Below are positions 50,307 through 59,660 of a stretch of DNA of 64,000 bases, in pieces (the first letter of the stretch is position 1; every line of letters begins with the position of its first letter). Location of the stretch: NCBI RefSeq assembly GCF_002812705.1, contig NZ_CP025030.1, positions 3,162,001 to 3,226,000 of the forward strand, written 5' to 3'. A program made the position numbers and the translations under genes. The notes under the pieces were generated by a model, which was not told the DNA's origin, ran no database searches, and saw only the letters and a list, made by a program, of their open reading frames with translations. The stretch is from Achromobacter spanius. GTDB lineage: Bacteria > Pseudomonadota > Gammaproteobacteria > Burkholderiales > Burkholderiaceae_B.

Positions 50307-51394
50307 TGTCGCGCACCGTTGCGGGAAATTCGACAAGGCGCGCGGGGGGTTGTCCGCGTCAGCGAGGCTTTTCGTTATTGGGCCTGGCGTTGACGCTGGC
50401 GTTGACTTCCATGATTGCCATCTGGGCGTCTAGCCAGCTTGTTCAGCGTATTGAGGACGCGGCTGCCCGGTCAACGGGGGTTTGGCTGACGCAGGTCAGG
50501 CAGGCGGCGGCGGACGTGCTGAAACAACACTTTGCCGCGCTGGCCAAGGGGGAACCGCCGCAGGGCGAAGCGGGCGTTCCGCTGTTTGCGGACCCCTATG
50601 CGCCCACGGTTGCCGAATTGCGCGCATCGGCGCATCTCCCTGCCGATTTTCCTGAACGCGCGGCGATGGGATTTGCCGCACGGATCAATATCGCCAAAAG
50701 CGAAGCCTGCCCGGGCGAGCGATGCCGGATAGACGCATTGATCTACAGCGCCAAACCCTTGCTGAAAGCGGGTAAGCATGCTCCCGATCTGATCGGCATC
50801 GCCGCGGTCATTGATGCAGCCCAGGGGTATGGCGGAGCGGTGTGGCCAGAAGCGCCGGGCCGTGTTCGAGGCGCCGCCTTCAGCTTTCCCAATCCCTGGG
50901 TGGCGGGCGCGCCCGCGCTGTCGGCGGGCACCGTGGCGCTTTGGGCTGGGCTTGGGGCGCAAGCCGAGACGGACCGCCCGCCGGCCATGCCGGACCTGAG
51001 CGCCTACGTCAAAATCGGCGACGCGCGCGACCCCAATCTGAGCGGAGCGCTGACGGTCGCCTCCTCTATTCGCGCGGGGGCATACATTTCCGTGGGCGCG
51101 CGAGCGGTGGCGCGCCAGCCTTGCCGCGTAGCGACCGGCACTATTGCATCCACGCACGACGGCGAGCTGCTGACCTGCCAAGCCGGCCTCTGGCAACGCG
51201 CCAGCAGTGGCTTTGGCGGTGCCTACAGCTCCAACTATCCGCACGGGTGCAAACATTACTCCGGCATTTCCACCGCCAACCCCGTTACCGGTCAGTGCTC
51301 TTGCCCCCCGGGATTTGCGGCCGTGATTGTTTCCGCGGGTGGAAAATGGACCGAATCGGAGGGGTGGACGACGGGGTACGTCTGTGTCAGGTGA
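50303..51394 (+). CDS. pilV: Minor pilin / tip adhesin PilV (fixed C-terminus)
   Basis: A 363-residue prepilin-like protein: leader ending PRQRG, then FSLLGLALTLALTSM. Position +5 is Gly, not Glu, as in some minor pilins. The middle resembles the PilV shufflon-type domain; the C-terminus is cysteine-rich (GCKHYSG, QCSCPPGF, YVCVR). It begins at the ATG overlapping the pilS stop; another ATG follows directly. In R64, PilV tips decide which recipient cell is recognised. Confidence 0.83.
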   Translation: MMSRTVAGNSTRRAGGCPRQRGFSLLGLALTLALTSMIAIWASSQLVQRIEDAAARSTGVWLTQVRQAAADVLKQHFAALAKGEPPQGEAGVPLFADPYAPTVAELRASAHLPADFPERAAMGFAARINIAKSEACPGERCRIDALIYSAKPLLKAGKHAPDLIGIAAVIDAAQGYGGAVWPEAPGRVRGAAFSFPNPWVAGAPALSAGTVALWAGLGAQAETDRPPAMPDLSAYVKIGDARDPNLSGALTVASSIRAGAYISVGARAVARQPCRVATGTIASTHDGELLTCQAGLWQRASSGFGGAYSSNYPHGCKHYSGISTANPVTGQCSCPPGFAAVIVSAGGKWTESEGWTTGYVCVR

Positions 51395-51436
51395 ACCGTC
51401 AGCGGGCACCTTTTCCGCGCTTTCGCGCTAACCCTC

Positions 51437-51442
51437 TATAAT
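51437..51442 (+). promoter_or_regulatory. -10 box of alaS
   Basis: A perfect TATAAT 32 bases before the alaS ATG. The -35 is weak (TTTTCC, 20 bases upstream). Confidence 0.45.
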
Positions 51443-51473
51443 CAAAGATTCGCCTAAATCTGCGTCATCCACG

Positions 51474-54098
51474 ATGAAATCCTCCGAGATTCGCCGCCAG
51501 TTTCTGCAATTCTTCAAGTCGAAGGGACACACCATTGTTCCGTCGTCCTCGCTCGTTCCCGGCAACGATCCGACCCTGCTTTTCACCAATTCGGGCATGG
51601 TCCAGTTCAAGGACGTGTTCACGGGCAAGGAATCGCGGTCGTACACGCGTGCCACGTCGTCGCAGCGCAGCGTGCGCGCGGGTGGCAAACACAACGACCT
51701 GGAGAACGTGGGCTACACCGCCCGCCACCATACGTTCTTCGAAATGCTGGGTAACTTCAGCTTTGGCGACTACTTCAAGCGCGACGCCATCCAGTACGCC
51801 TGGGAACTGCTGACGCAGGTCTACAAGCTGCCGGCCGAGAAGCTCTGGGTCACCGTGTACCAGGAAGACGACGAAGCCTACGATATCTGGGCCAAGGAAG
51901 TGGGCGTACCCACCGAGCGCATCATCCGCATCGGCGACAACAAGGGCGCGCGCTACGCGTCCGACAACTTCTGGCAGATGGCCGACACCGGCCCCTGCGG
52001 TCCGTGCTCGGAAATCTTCTTCGACCACGGCCCCGAGATCTGGGGCGGCCCGCCCGGATCGCCCGAAGAAGACGGCGACCGCTTCATCGAAATCTGGAAC
52101 CTGGTCTTCATGCAGTTCGAGCGCGACGCCGAAGGCAACATGCCGCGTCTGCCACGCCCCTGTGTCGATACCGGCATGGGTCTGGAACGCATCGCCGCTG
52201 TTCTGCAAGGCGTGCATTCCAACTACGAAATTGATCTGTTCCAAAAGCTGATCCACGCCGCCGCTCGCGAAACGGGCGTCAAGGACCTGGAAAACAATTC
52301 GCTCAAGGTCATCGCGGACCACATCCGCGCCTGCTCCTTCCTGATTGTCGACGGCGTCATTCCCAGCAACGAAGGCCGGGGTTACGTACTGCGCCGCATT
52401 GTGCGCCGTGCGCTGCGCCATGGCTACAAGCTGGGCCAGACCAAGCCGTTCTTCCACCGCCTGGTGCCGGATCTGGTTGCCGAAATGGGCGAAGCCTATC
52501 CGGAATTGGCGTCCATGGCCGACCGCGTTGGCCAGGTGCTCAAGCAGGAAGAAGAGCGTTTCGGTGAAACGCTTGAACACGGCATGCGCATCCTGGACAC
52601 GGCCTTGGCCAATGTGCCCAAGGGCGGTGTGCTGGACGGCACGACCCTCTTCACCCTGTATGACACCTACGGTTTCCCGGTCGACCTGACCGCCGACATC
52701 TGCCGCGAACGCGAAGTGGAAGTCGACATGGCGGGTTTCGAGGTCTCGATGGAGCGGCAGCGTGATCAAGCCCGCGCCGCCGGCAAGTTCAAGATGGCCG
52801 AAGGCTTGAGCTACGAAGGCGCCGATACGCGCTTCGAAGGCTACGAAAAGCTGGAGCTCGACAACGTCAAGGTCACGGCCCTGTACGTGGATGGCACGCA
52901 GGTTCAGGAAGTGAAAGCCGGCCAAAGCGCCGTCGTTGTGCTGGATGCCACCCCGTTCTACGCGGAGTCGGGCGGCCAGGTCGGCGACACCGGTCTGCTG
53001 GAAGCGGACGGCGTGCGATTCGCCGTCGCCGATACCCTCAAGATCCAGGGCGGCGTTTTCGGCCACCATGGCGTGCTGGAATCGGGTTCGCTGTCGGTTG
53101 GCACCACGCTGTTGGCGCGTGTGGATGCGGTGCGTCGCGCGCGTACGGTCCGCAACCACTCGGCTACCCACCTGATGCACAAGGCCTTGCGCCAAGTGTT
53201 GGGCGCGCACGTGCAGCAGCGCGGCTCGCTGGTCGATGCCGAAAAGACCCGCTTCGACTTCGCTCAGGATTCACCGCTGACCGCCGAGCAGATCGCGCGC
53301 GTCGAGGCGATCGTCAACGCCGAAGTGCTGGCCAATCAGCCTACCGTGGCCCAGGTCATGGCTTACGACGACGCCGTCAAGGGTGGCGCCATGGCGCTGT
53401 TCGGCGAAAAGTACGGCGATACGGTTCGCGTGCTGGACATCGGCTTTTCGCGCGAACTCTGCGGTGGCACGCACGTGAGCCGCACGGGTGACATCGGCTT
53501 GTTCAAGATCGTGTCCGAAGGCGGCGTTGCCGCCGGCGTGCGCCGTATTGAAGCCATCACCGGCGACAACGCGCTGGCCTGGGTGCAGAATCAGAACGCC
53601 TTGCTGACCCAAATCGCCGGCATGCTGCGCAGCACGCCCGCCGATGTGCCGGCGCGTATCGCGCAGGCGCAGGACCAGATCAAGGCGCTTGAGAAAGAGC
53701 TGGAACAGTCCCGCAACAAGCTGGCCGCCAGCGCGGGCAACGATCTGGCCACCAGTGCCGCTGTCGACGTGAAGGGCATCAAGGTCCTGGCCGCAAGCAT
53801 TGGCGACGTGGATCCCAAGGCGCTGCGCGGTATGGTCGACAACCTGAAAGACCGTTTGAAGCCGGCCGTTGTGCTGCTGGCCACCGGCTCGGCCGATGGC
53901 AAGATCAGCGTGGTGGGCGGCGTCACCGCCGACCTGACCGACCGCATCAAGGCGGGCGACCTGGTGGGCTTTGTCGCCAGCCAGGTGGGCGGCAAGGGCG
54001 GCGGCCGTCCGGACATGGCCATGGGGGGCGGCACGGACCTGGCAGCCTTGCCGGCGGCCATTGCCGGCGTGCAGAAGTGGGTCGACGAGCGTCTCTGA
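51474..54098 (+). CDS. alaS: Alanyl-tRNA synthetase
   Basis: An 874-residue class II synthetase with all domains: the catalytic core (1-240, [17 protein letters not shown] nearby), an editing domain with zinc-binding HSATHLMH and CGGTH, and the C-terminal DHHA1/C-Ala domain ([11 protein letters not shown]). Full length. The stop overlaps the tusA start (TGATG). Confidence 0.98.
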   Translation: MKSSEIRRQFLQFFKSKGHTIVPSSSLVPGNDPTLLFTNSGMVQFKDVFTGKESRSYTRATSSQRSVRAGGKHNDLENVGYTARHHTFFEMLGNFSFGDYFKRDAIQYAWELLTQVYKLPAEKLWVTVYQEDDEAYDIWAKEVGVPTERIIRIGDNKGARYASDNFWQMADTGPCGPCSEIFFDHGPEIWGGPPGSPEEDGDRFIEIWNLVFMQFERDAEGNMPRLPRPCVDTGMGLERIAAVLQGVHSNYEIDLFQKLIHAAARETGVKDLENNSLKVIADHIRACSFLIVDGVIPSNEGRGYVLRRIVRRALRHGYKLGQTKPFFHRLVPDLVAEMGEAYPELASMADRVGQVLKQEEERFGETLEHGMRILDTALANVPKGGVLDGTTLFTLYDTYGFPVDLTADICREREVEVDMAGFEVSMERQRDQARAAGKFKMAEGLSYEGADTRFEGYEKLELDNVKVTALYVDGTQVQEVKAGQSAVVVLDATPFYAESGGQVGDTGLLEADGVRFAVADTLKIQGGVFGHHGVLESGSLSVGTTLLARVDAVRRARTVRNHSATHLMHKALRQVLGAHVQQRGSLVDAEKTRFDFAQDSPLTAEQIARVEAIVNAEVLANQPTVAQVMAYDDAVKGGAMALFGEKYGDTVRVLDIGFSRELCGGTHVSRTGDIGLFKIVSEGGVAAGVRRIEAITGDNALAWVQNQNALLTQIAGMLRSTPADVPARIAQAQDQIKALEKELEQSRNKLAASAGNDLATSAAVDVKGIKVLAASIGDVDPKALRGMVDNLKDRLKPAVVLLATGSADGKISVVGGVTADLTDRIKAGDLVGFVASQVGGKGGGRPDMAMGGGTDLAALPAAIAGVQKWVDERL

Positions 54099-54367
54099 TG
54101 AGCAGCGCGGAAACAGATGTCGATGTCGGCGCGCAAGCGCCGACATTCGAGCATGAGATCGATGCCAGCGGCTTGACCTGTCCGCTGCCGATCTTGCGCG
54201 CGAAGAAGGCGTTGGCCCAGATGGCAAGCGGCGAAGTCTTGCGCGTGGTCACCACCGACCGCAACGCGATCCGCGATTTTCAGGCTTTTGCCCGTCAAAC
54301 CGGGAATGTGCTGGTGGCTCAGGAAGAGGCCGAAGGCCGCGGCGTGCACTATCTGCGCCGGCGCTAG
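54098..54367 (+). CDS. TusA-family sulfur carrier
   Basis: A small 89-residue cytoplasmic protein with the TusA signature LTCPLPILRAKKAL, where the cysteine carries persulfide sulfur. Relatives act in tRNA thiolation or sulfur trafficking. The ATG at 54098 overlaps the alaS stop; alaS and this gene are probably co-transcribed. Confidence 0.92.
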   Translation: MSSAETDVDVGAQAPTFEHEIDASGLTCPLPILRAKKALAQMASGEVLRVVTTDRNAIRDFQAFARQTGNVLVAQEEAEGRGVHYLRRR

Positions 54368-54422
54368 CGCGCAGCCGGTCGCGGCATTGAAGGCTGGCGG
54401 GGCGGCACAACTCCCGCATCCG

Positions 54423-54440
54423 CAAAAAAGGTCCGGCGCT
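54423..54440 (+). terminator. Left arm of the tusA terminator, split by an IS
   Basis: AAAAAAGGTCCGGCGCT ends exactly at the IS, and the matching right arm (ATCAAGCGGGCCTTTTTT, 55895-55912) lies on the other side. Removing the IS and one GCT copy restores a long hairpin with A and T runs on either side, a bidirectional terminator. Confidence 0.7.
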
Positions 54441-54472
54441 GAACTGACCCCCAGAAGTTGGAGAGTCAGAAG

Positions 54473-55309
54473 CTAAGGGCCGAAGGCCTGAGTTCGGTAC
54501 TGAACCGGACTCAGGCCTTTTAGCTTGAGCTTGATGCGTTCGTAATTGTAGTAACGGATGTACAGACGTATGCCGGCCTGCAACTGTTCGATGGTCTCGA
54601 AGCGGTTCGGGTAGAAGAACTCGGCCTTTAATGTGCCGAAGAAGCTTTCCATGGCGGCATTGTCCAGGCAGTTTCCCTTGCGTGACATGCTCTGTGTTAT
54701 TGATCGAGTGGCCAGCATGTGCCGGTATTGAGGCTGCTGGTAGTGCCACCCCTGGTCAGAGTGCAGCATCGGGTGGTCGGCGGGTTTGAGCCGCATGAGC
54801 GCCTTTTTCAGCATAGCGCCAACTAGCTGGAACATGGGCCGCAGACTGGTCTGGTAAGCCACGATTTCGCCGTTGTAGAGGTCCATGACGGGCGACAGGT
54901 ACAGCTTCTGGCCACGCACATTGAATTCCGTCACATCGGTGACCCATTTCTGGTTCGGCCTGTCGGCATCGAACTGGCGCGCTAACAGATTAGGCGCCAC
55001 ACGGCCCTCCTGGCCCCGATAGGAGCGATATTTCTTCGGTCGTACCACGGACCTCAGTCCTAGCACTTGCATCAGTTTTTGTACCGTCTTGTGGTTCACA
55101 TGCTGCCCGGCTTGGCACAGCGCGGCCGTGATGCGCCGGTAGCCATAGCGTCCCTGGTGGTACACGTAGGTCTTGCCGATGCTGGCCTTGAGGGTGGCAT
55201 GCCGATCAGCGACCTGGGCCATCTTCACTTGGTAGTAGTAAGTGCTCGATGCCAGACCTGCCACTTGGAGCAAGGCTGACAGCGGATGTTGTTGCCTTAA
55301 TCCAGTCAC
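54473..55309 (-). CDS. IS3-family transposase OrfB
   Basis: A DDE integrase-type transposase of 278 residues: N-terminal HTH_21 region, then the rve core with Asp in WVTDVTEF, Asp in LHSDQGWHY and Glu in SFFGTLKAEFF. It probably starts at a GTG overlapping orfA, or is made as OrfAB by -1 frameshift at the upstream A7. Active site intact. Confidence 0.93.
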   Translation of the reverse strand: MTGLRQQHPLSALLQVAGLASSTYYYQVKMAQVADRHATLKASIGKTYVYHQGRYGYRRITAALCQAGQHVNHKTVQKLMQVLGLRSVVRPKKYRSYRGQEGRVAPNLLARQFDADRPNQKWVTDVTEFNVRGQKLYLSPVMDLYNGEIVAYQTSLRPMFQLVGAMLKKALMRLKPADHPMLHSDQGWHYQQPQYRHMLATRSITQSMSRKGNCLDNAAMESFFGTLKAEFFYPNRFETIEQLQAGIRLYIRYYNYERIKLKLKGLSPVQYRTQAFGP

Positions 55310-55836
55310 GACTTGCGCTTTTTCTGCGCAGCCGCACGCTTTTCCTGGATCAAGGCATCGAGTTTTTTTAAGTACGCGACCTCGGCGCGCAGCAGGATCA
55401 ACTCCTTGTTCTGCCGAGCAATGATCTGCTTGTCGTCCAGTTCAGCGACCGAGGAGGTAGGCTTGGGTGGCTTGTTGCTCATGGTCATGCGGGGCCCCTT
55501 TCGACGGGAACGCAGTGCGTCGATACCCCCTGCATCATACTGGCGTGCCCACTTACCGATGTGCGCCGCGCTGCGAATGTCGAACACCACCGCTGTCTTG
55601 GCCTGTGACCAGTGCTTCTGCCACATCCGCTTGAGCACCTTCAGCTTGAAGGCCTGGTCATAGCTTGCGCCCTTGCGGCGCAAGCCCGAGACACCGTGCT
55701 CGCGATAGCCGTTCACCCACCGCTCAACGGTTGCGTGCCTAAGGCCGTGAACCGCTGCCACAGCTTTGAAACCCAGTGAGCCTGACAGGTAGTCCTTGAC
55801 CACCTTGACCTTAAAACGCTCGTCGTACTTCGCCAT
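55306..55836 (-). CDS. IS3-family OrfA (helix-turn-helix)
   Basis: A 176-residue DNA-binding protein with two helix-turn-helix segments and a C-terminal leucine-zipper-like coil (ARQNKELILLRAEVAYLKKL). The ATG at 55836 (MAKYDERF) is preferred; 11 codons upstream is another frame start inside the hairpin region. The A7 slippery site lies in the coil codons. Confidence 0.9.
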   Translation of the reverse strand: MAKYDERFKVKVVKDYLSGSLGFKAVAAVHGLRHATVERWVNGYREHGVSGLRRKGASYDQAFKLKVLKRMWQKHWSQAKTAVVFDIRSAAHIGKWARQYDAGGIDALRSRRKGPRMTMSNKPPKPTSSVAELDDKQIIARQNKELILLRAEVAYLKKLDALIQEKRAAAQKKRKS

Positions 55837-55838
55837 GT

Positions 55839-55880
55839 AAAAACCCCCGAAGGTTGGATATATCTCCAACTTTCGGGGGT
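55839..55880 (-). terminator. IS-borne hairpin upstream of orfA
   Basis: On the minus strand the inner part of the right inverted repeat pairs with the sequence just before orfA: a 16-bp stem with one mismatch, a six-base loop and five T, ending two bases before the ATG. It would stop transcripts entering from outside. Confidence 0.7.
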
Positions 55881-55927
55881 CAGTTCAGCTTGATATCAAG
55901 CGGGCCTTTTTTGTCCTGGCGGTGTGC

Positions 55928-56509
55928 TTACTTGTGAATGGCCGCGGCCACTGCCTGGGTAATCGTGAAGTCCACCAGATCGCCTTCCTTGAGTTGCTGC
56001 AGACGCGCCTGCAAGGCGGGGTCCTTGACCTGGATCGTGCGTTTGCCGCCCTGTGGGCCCTTCAAGGTGACCATGTTGGCGCTCTTGTTGATGTGCCAGA
56101 TCTCGGCGGTAATCGTGGTTTGGCGGCCTACCGCACCGCCAGGCTTGGCGCCCGGCGCGCTGCGCGTCGCCGCTGTTTCAGTCTTGACTTCGGGGGCACC
56201 CGAACCGGCGGGGCGCACATCGACCCCCACGGATTCGTAGTAATCCAAGGTCAGCATGTCGCCCGGCTTGATCTGCTGAAAATTGCGGACGTCGGGACCG
56301 GCCACGACCTCGACCGTATTGCCGTTGTCCCCTTGCAAGGTGATGGCCCGTGTGGCCGGGTCCACGGCTGTGACCTTGCCGGTAGCAGTGGTCATTGCCG
56401 CGCCGATGATGCGGGCGGAGGCCGCGATGGGCATCGCCAGCGTGCCCAGCAATAGGCCCGTCAAGGCCAGGCGTGCGACGGGTTTGAAGACGGATGTCGG
56501 GTTCTTCAT
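55928..56509 (-). CDS. Periplasmic protein of unknown function
   Basis: A 193-residue exported protein: signal peptide ending AASA (about residue 32), then two beta-rich repeats around GKVTAVDPATRAITLQG and ANMVTLKGPQG, joined by an Ala/Pro/Gly linker. It looks like a small OB/SH3-type repeat protein; I do not recognise a specific family. GGAGGG lies nine bases before the ATG at 56509. Its native terminator is the one interrupted by the IS. Confidence 0.7.
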   Translation of the reverse strand: MKNPTSVFKPVARLALTGLLLGTLAMPIAASARIIGAAMTTATGKVTAVDPATRAITLQGDNGNTVEVVAGPDVRNFQQIKPGDMLTLDYYESVGVDVRPAGSGAPEVKTETAATRSAPGAKPGGAVGRQTTITAEIWHINKSANMVTLKGPQGGKRTIQVKDPALQARLQQLKEGDLVDFTITQAVAAAIHK

Positions 56510-56786
56510 GGTGTGGCGCCCTCCAAGAGAGGAAGTGTTGGGAAAAAACACGAACGAACAGGCGTAGCGAGGCCGGAGGAATGGAATCCGTCGTCAGGGT
56601 AAAGGCGGGAAAACAGGGGAGACGCCGTGCCGAAGAGGCGCAGCGCAAGGCGGGCAAGCGTGGGGTCTGGCGTAGGACGACATAAATCCGATCTCTCCAA
56701 CCGGGCTATTTCTTCAAACGCACTAAGGGGGTATCGCAGGAAATGCAGGCGCAAGCGCGGCCAGGCGGCTACACTTCGGTCTGCGG

Positions 56787-56804
56787 CGGGCTTCGGCCCG
56801 TTTT
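56787..56804 (+). terminator. Orphan terminator-like hairpin
   Basis: CGGGC, TTCG tetraloop, GCCCG, then TTTT. No plus-strand gene precedes it, so it may end a small RNA or limit antisense transcription. Confidence 0.45.
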
Positions 56805-56871
56805 GTAGAATACCCGGATGCGGTGTTTTACGATACAAATTGCGCCGCCCCGACTGATTCAGCACCTGCAT

Positions 56872-56901
56872 TTGCCAGCCGGCTTGTTTAAGTGCTAGAA
56901 T
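56872..56901 (+). promoter_or_regulatory. rpsP operon promoter
   Basis: TTGCCA (56872-56877) and TAGAAT (56896-56901), 18 bases apart, 35 bases before the rpsP start. Confidence 0.6.
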
Positions 56902-56936
56902 TTCCCGTTTTTCACAACTAATTCAAGGGATTACCT

Positions 56937-57197
56937 ATGGTGGTGATTCGCCTGGCCCGCGGTGGGTCCAAGAAGCGTCCGTTTTACAACCTGGTGGCCA
57001 CCGATTCGCGTAACCGTCGCGACGGCCGCTTCATCGAGCGCGTGGGTTTCTACAACCCCGTCGCTAGCGAAGGCACGGAAAACCTGCGCATTGCGCTGGA
57101 TCGCGTGCAGTACTGGACTGGCACCGGCGCCCAACTGTCGCCCGCCGTCGAACGTCTGGTCAAGGACTACTCGGCCAAGGTTTCCGCCGCGGCTTAA
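56937..57197 (+). CDS. rpsP: 30S ribosomal protein S16
   Basis: An 86-residue S16 protein with the standard start [20 protein letters not shown]. First gene of the rpsP-rimM-trmD operon. Confidence 0.98.
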   Translation: MVVIRLARGGSKKRPFYNLVATDSRNRRDGRFIERVGFYNPVASEGTENLRIALDRVQYWTGTGAQLSPAVERLVKDYSAKVSAAA

Positions 57198-57281
57198 TTG
57201 CCTGCGTCGTATAGCCAAGCCGTTAGTTCAGCTGTAAAGCTACCATTCTTAGCTGTTTCATAACTATCAAGAGCGCGATAC

Positions 57282-57899
57282 ATGTCTGATGCCGCAACCT
57301 CTAACGCGGCGCCTACGGATTTGATCGAGCTGGGCCGCATCACTGCAGCCTACGGTGTGAAAGGCTGGGTTAAGGTGCAGCCTCATTCGGCCAATGCCGA
57401 AGTGCTGCTCTCAGCATCTCAATGGTGGTTGACTCGCCCTGTGCCTGAATTGGCGCGGGGCGCTGTCGCGTCTGCGCCTGTCGCAATCAAGGTATTGCAA
57501 GCTCGCTCCCAGGGCGCCACGGTGGTGGCCCAGCTGGCGGGTATTGTGGACCGCGACCAGGCCGAAGCCATGCGCGGATATTCCGTGCAGGCGCCGCGCG
57601 GCTCTTTTCCCGCGCCGGAAGAAGACGAATACTACTGGGTCGACCTTATCGGTTGCGCGCTGTATACCAGCGCCAACGGTGAACCCGCGCTTATTGGCGT
57701 GGTGGATGAAGTCCTTGATAACGGCGCTCATGCCGTCTTGAAGGTCTTGTGCCAGAAAGTTGGGGCCGAAGGGCCCGAACCCATTCTGAACGCCAAGGGC
57801 CGACCCGCCGAAATGCTTGTTCCGTTCGTACGCGCGCATATTCACGCCGTCGATCTGGCCGCTCGCCGCATTGACAGCGATTGGCCGGCGGATCTTTGA
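57282..57899 (+). CDS. rimM: 16S rRNA processing protein RimM
   Basis: A 205-residue ribosome maturation factor: N-terminal RimM barrel ([15 protein letters not shown]) and C-terminal PRC-barrel ([10 protein letters not shown]). It binds S19 and helps form the 30S head. The stop overlaps the trmD start (TGATG). Confidence 0.96.
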   Translation: MSDAATSNAAPTDLIELGRITAAYGVKGWVKVQPHSANAEVLLSASQWWLTRPVPELARGAVASAPVAIKVLQARSQGATVVAQLAGIVDRDQAEAMRGYSVQAPRGSFPAPEEDEYYWVDLIGCALYTSANGEPALIGVVDEVLDNGAHAVLKVLCQKVGAEGPEPILNAKGRPAEMLVPFVRAHIHAVDLAARRIDSDWPADL

Positions 57900-58750
57900 T
57901 GCGATTTGACGTCATTACGCTCTTTCCCGAAATGTTCGGGGTGGTGCGCGATCTGGGTGTCACCGGCCGGGCTCATACCCAGGGCCGGTGGTCCCTGCAT
58001 GCGTGGAATCCCCGCGATTTCACGCAGGACGTCCATCGCACGGTAGACGATCGCCCTTACGGTGGCGGTCCGGGAATGGTGATGATGGCCGCGCCGCTTG
58101 AAGCCGCCGTCAATGCCGCCCAACAAGCGCGTGCCGCGCAAGGTCTGGGGCCTGCCCCCGTGGCCTTGCTGGCACCGGTTGGTCAGCGCTATGACCAGGC
58201 GGGCGCTGAAACCCTGGCCGCGGGCGACGGAATCATCCTGATCTGCGGCCGCTATGAAGGCGTGGACCAACGGTTCATTGAACGTTGCGTCACGCACGAA
58301 ATCTCGCTGGGCGACTTCGTGTTGTCCGGCGGGGAAATCGCCGCGCTTGCGGTGATCGACGCCGCGGTGCGCCTCTTGCCTGGTGTGCTGAACGACGGCG
58401 ACTCAGCCTTGCAGGACTCGTTCAACGACACCTTGTCTGGCCTGCTGGACAGCCCGCACTACACGCGCCCCGAAGTCTATGAAGGCGAGTCCGTGCCCGC
58501 GCCGCTCCTGAGCGGCCATCATGCCAATATCGCCCGCTGGCGGCGCGAACGTTCGCTGGCCCTGACGGCGGCGCGTCGCCCCGAGTTGATTGAATCGGCT
58601 CGTGCCAAGGGTTGGTTGAACAAGGCGGATGAACGCTACCTGGCAGAACTGGCCGGCACCTACGACCCCGCGTCGGATGCGCCCAAGCGCCGTCGCAAGC
58701 CTGCGTCAAAATCCCCCGCGCAATCCCCCAAGACGCCCGACGCGTCCTGA
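57899..58750 (+). CDS. trmD: tRNA (guanine-N1)-methyltransferase
   Basis: A 283-residue SPOUT methyltransferase making m1G37 in tRNA. Start [13 protein letters not shown] at 57899; the SAM-binding knot includes [11 protein letters not shown] and [10 protein letters not shown]. The C-terminus has an extra Lys/Pro/Ser-rich tail of about 30 residues. It is the last gene of the operon here; rplS, which often follows, is absent. Confidence 0.97.
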   Translation: MRFDVITLFPEMFGVVRDLGVTGRAHTQGRWSLHAWNPRDFTQDVHRTVDDRPYGGGPGMVMMAAPLEAAVNAAQQARAAQGLGPAPVALLAPVGQRYDQAGAETLAAGDGIILICGRYEGVDQRFIERCVTHEISLGDFVLSGGEIAALAVIDAAVRLLPGVLNDGDSALQDSFNDTLSGLLDSPHYTRPEVYEGESVPAPLLSGHHANIARWRRERSLALTAARRPELIESARAKGWLNKADERYLAELAGTYDPASDAPKRRRKPASKSPAQSPKTPDAS

Positions 58751-58856
58751 GCAATTCCCCTACTCAGCTATTTCGTAAACGCTAGGGATGTTCCTAGGTT
58801 GTGAGCTTTTCGCCTGCTCCTTAGTATTGAAAATTACACATAAATGAAATTTTCAC

Positions 58857-59561
58857 ATGAGCAGATCCAATTCGGCCGCCTCGCGGGTGGCCCGACCCGT
58901 CCTAGAGCATCGCGCCTCGCCGTCGCCGGCAAGGGCGGCTTCGTTTGCGGGCAGGCCGGAATCTGCCGTGGATTTGTGGTTGGGTCAGCAACTGCGGCAG
59001 TTGCGCAAACAGCAAGGCCGATCCCTTGCCGATGTGGCGCGCGCTTGCGGCATGTCCTTAGGGCTGCTGAGCCAGATCGAGCGCGGCCTGAGTTCCGCCT
59101 CGGTGAAGGTGCTGCACCTGCTGGCGCGCGAATTCCAGGTTTCGGTCAATTCACTGCTGCGCAATGCTGAGCACACGCAGGGCGAAGACGGCGGCCGCGT
59201 TGCCCGCGCGGGCACGCACCGCTTTATCGATCTAAGCGAAAAAGGCATCAGCAAAGAGATGTACACGCCGCCGGCCTGCAGCAGCATGGACCTGTGCCGC
59301 GCCACGATTGAACCCGGCGGCTCCACCGGCAACGAGCTATTCGTGACGGGGCAGGGCGAGCAGATTGGGGTGGTGCTCAAGGGTTCGCTTGAATTATGGG
59401 TGGGCGACCGCGTAATGCTGCTGAATGAAGGCGACAGCTTTTGCTATGCCAGCAGCACCCCGCGGCGCTGGCGCAATCCCGGTTCGCAGACGACCGAGGT
59501 CATCTGGGCCATTTCCAACATCACTCAAGCCGCGGGGGACGACACGCAACAAGCGCCATAA
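58857..59561 (+). CDS. XRE-cupin transcriptional regulator (PuuR-like layout)
   Basis: A 234-residue regulator: an Arg/Ser-rich N-terminus, an XRE helix-turn-helix (about 40-100: GQQLRQLRKQQGRSLADVA, LLSQIERG) and a C-terminal cupin (about 160-225). PuuR and other amine or amino-acid regulators have this layout. It precedes an ABC importer and a PuuB-like oxidase on the same strand, so it is probably their local regulator. Confidence 0.85.
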   Translation: MSRSNSAASRVARPVLEHRASPSPARAASFAGRPESAVDLWLGQQLRQLRKQQGRSLADVARACGMSLGLLSQIERGLSSASVKVLHLLAREFQVSVNSLLRNAEHTQGEDGGRVARAGTHRFIDLSEKGISKEMYTPPACSSMDLCRATIEPGGSTGNELFVTGQGEQIGVVLKGSLELWVGDRVMLLNEGDSFCYASSTPRRWRNPGSQTTEVIWAISNITQAAGDDTQQAP

Positions 59562-59660
59562 GCGCGCAGCATCCACATCGGCGCGATGACACTGGGGATT
59601 GTCGCGCCACCGGACACGCAAGGCGTTGCCCGGACTTCTTTGCCACGATGAGGAAATGTC

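Larger units (their letters stand above)
54440..55887 (-). mobile_element. IS3-family (IS150-like) insertion sequence, complete
   Basis: A 1.45-kb element with terminal inverted repeats of 24 bp and two mismatches, starting TGAACTGACCCCC. It contains orfA and orfB on the minus strand, with an A7 slippery site (55363-55369) for a -1 shift to OrfAB. GCT is found at both borders (54438-54440 and 55888-55890), consistent with a 3-bp target duplication. Both genes and both ends look intact. Confidence 0.93.
56510..56936. other. Intergenic region between hypothetical gene and rpsP
   Basis: About 430 bp without a convincing gene. It holds a terminator-like hairpin (56787-56804: CGGGC-TTCG-GCCCG and TTTT) not downstream of any plus-strand gene, and the rpsP promoter near its end. 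Short open frames here lack ribosome binding sites. Confidence 0.5.

Noticed and set aside
50303..51473. Shufflon downstream of pilV
   Set aside because: No inverted repeats, no alternative C-terminal cassettes and no recombinase before alaS.
51465..53210. 581-codon minus-strand frame in alaS
   Set aside because: Mirror of a full-length alaS; no independent coding signs.
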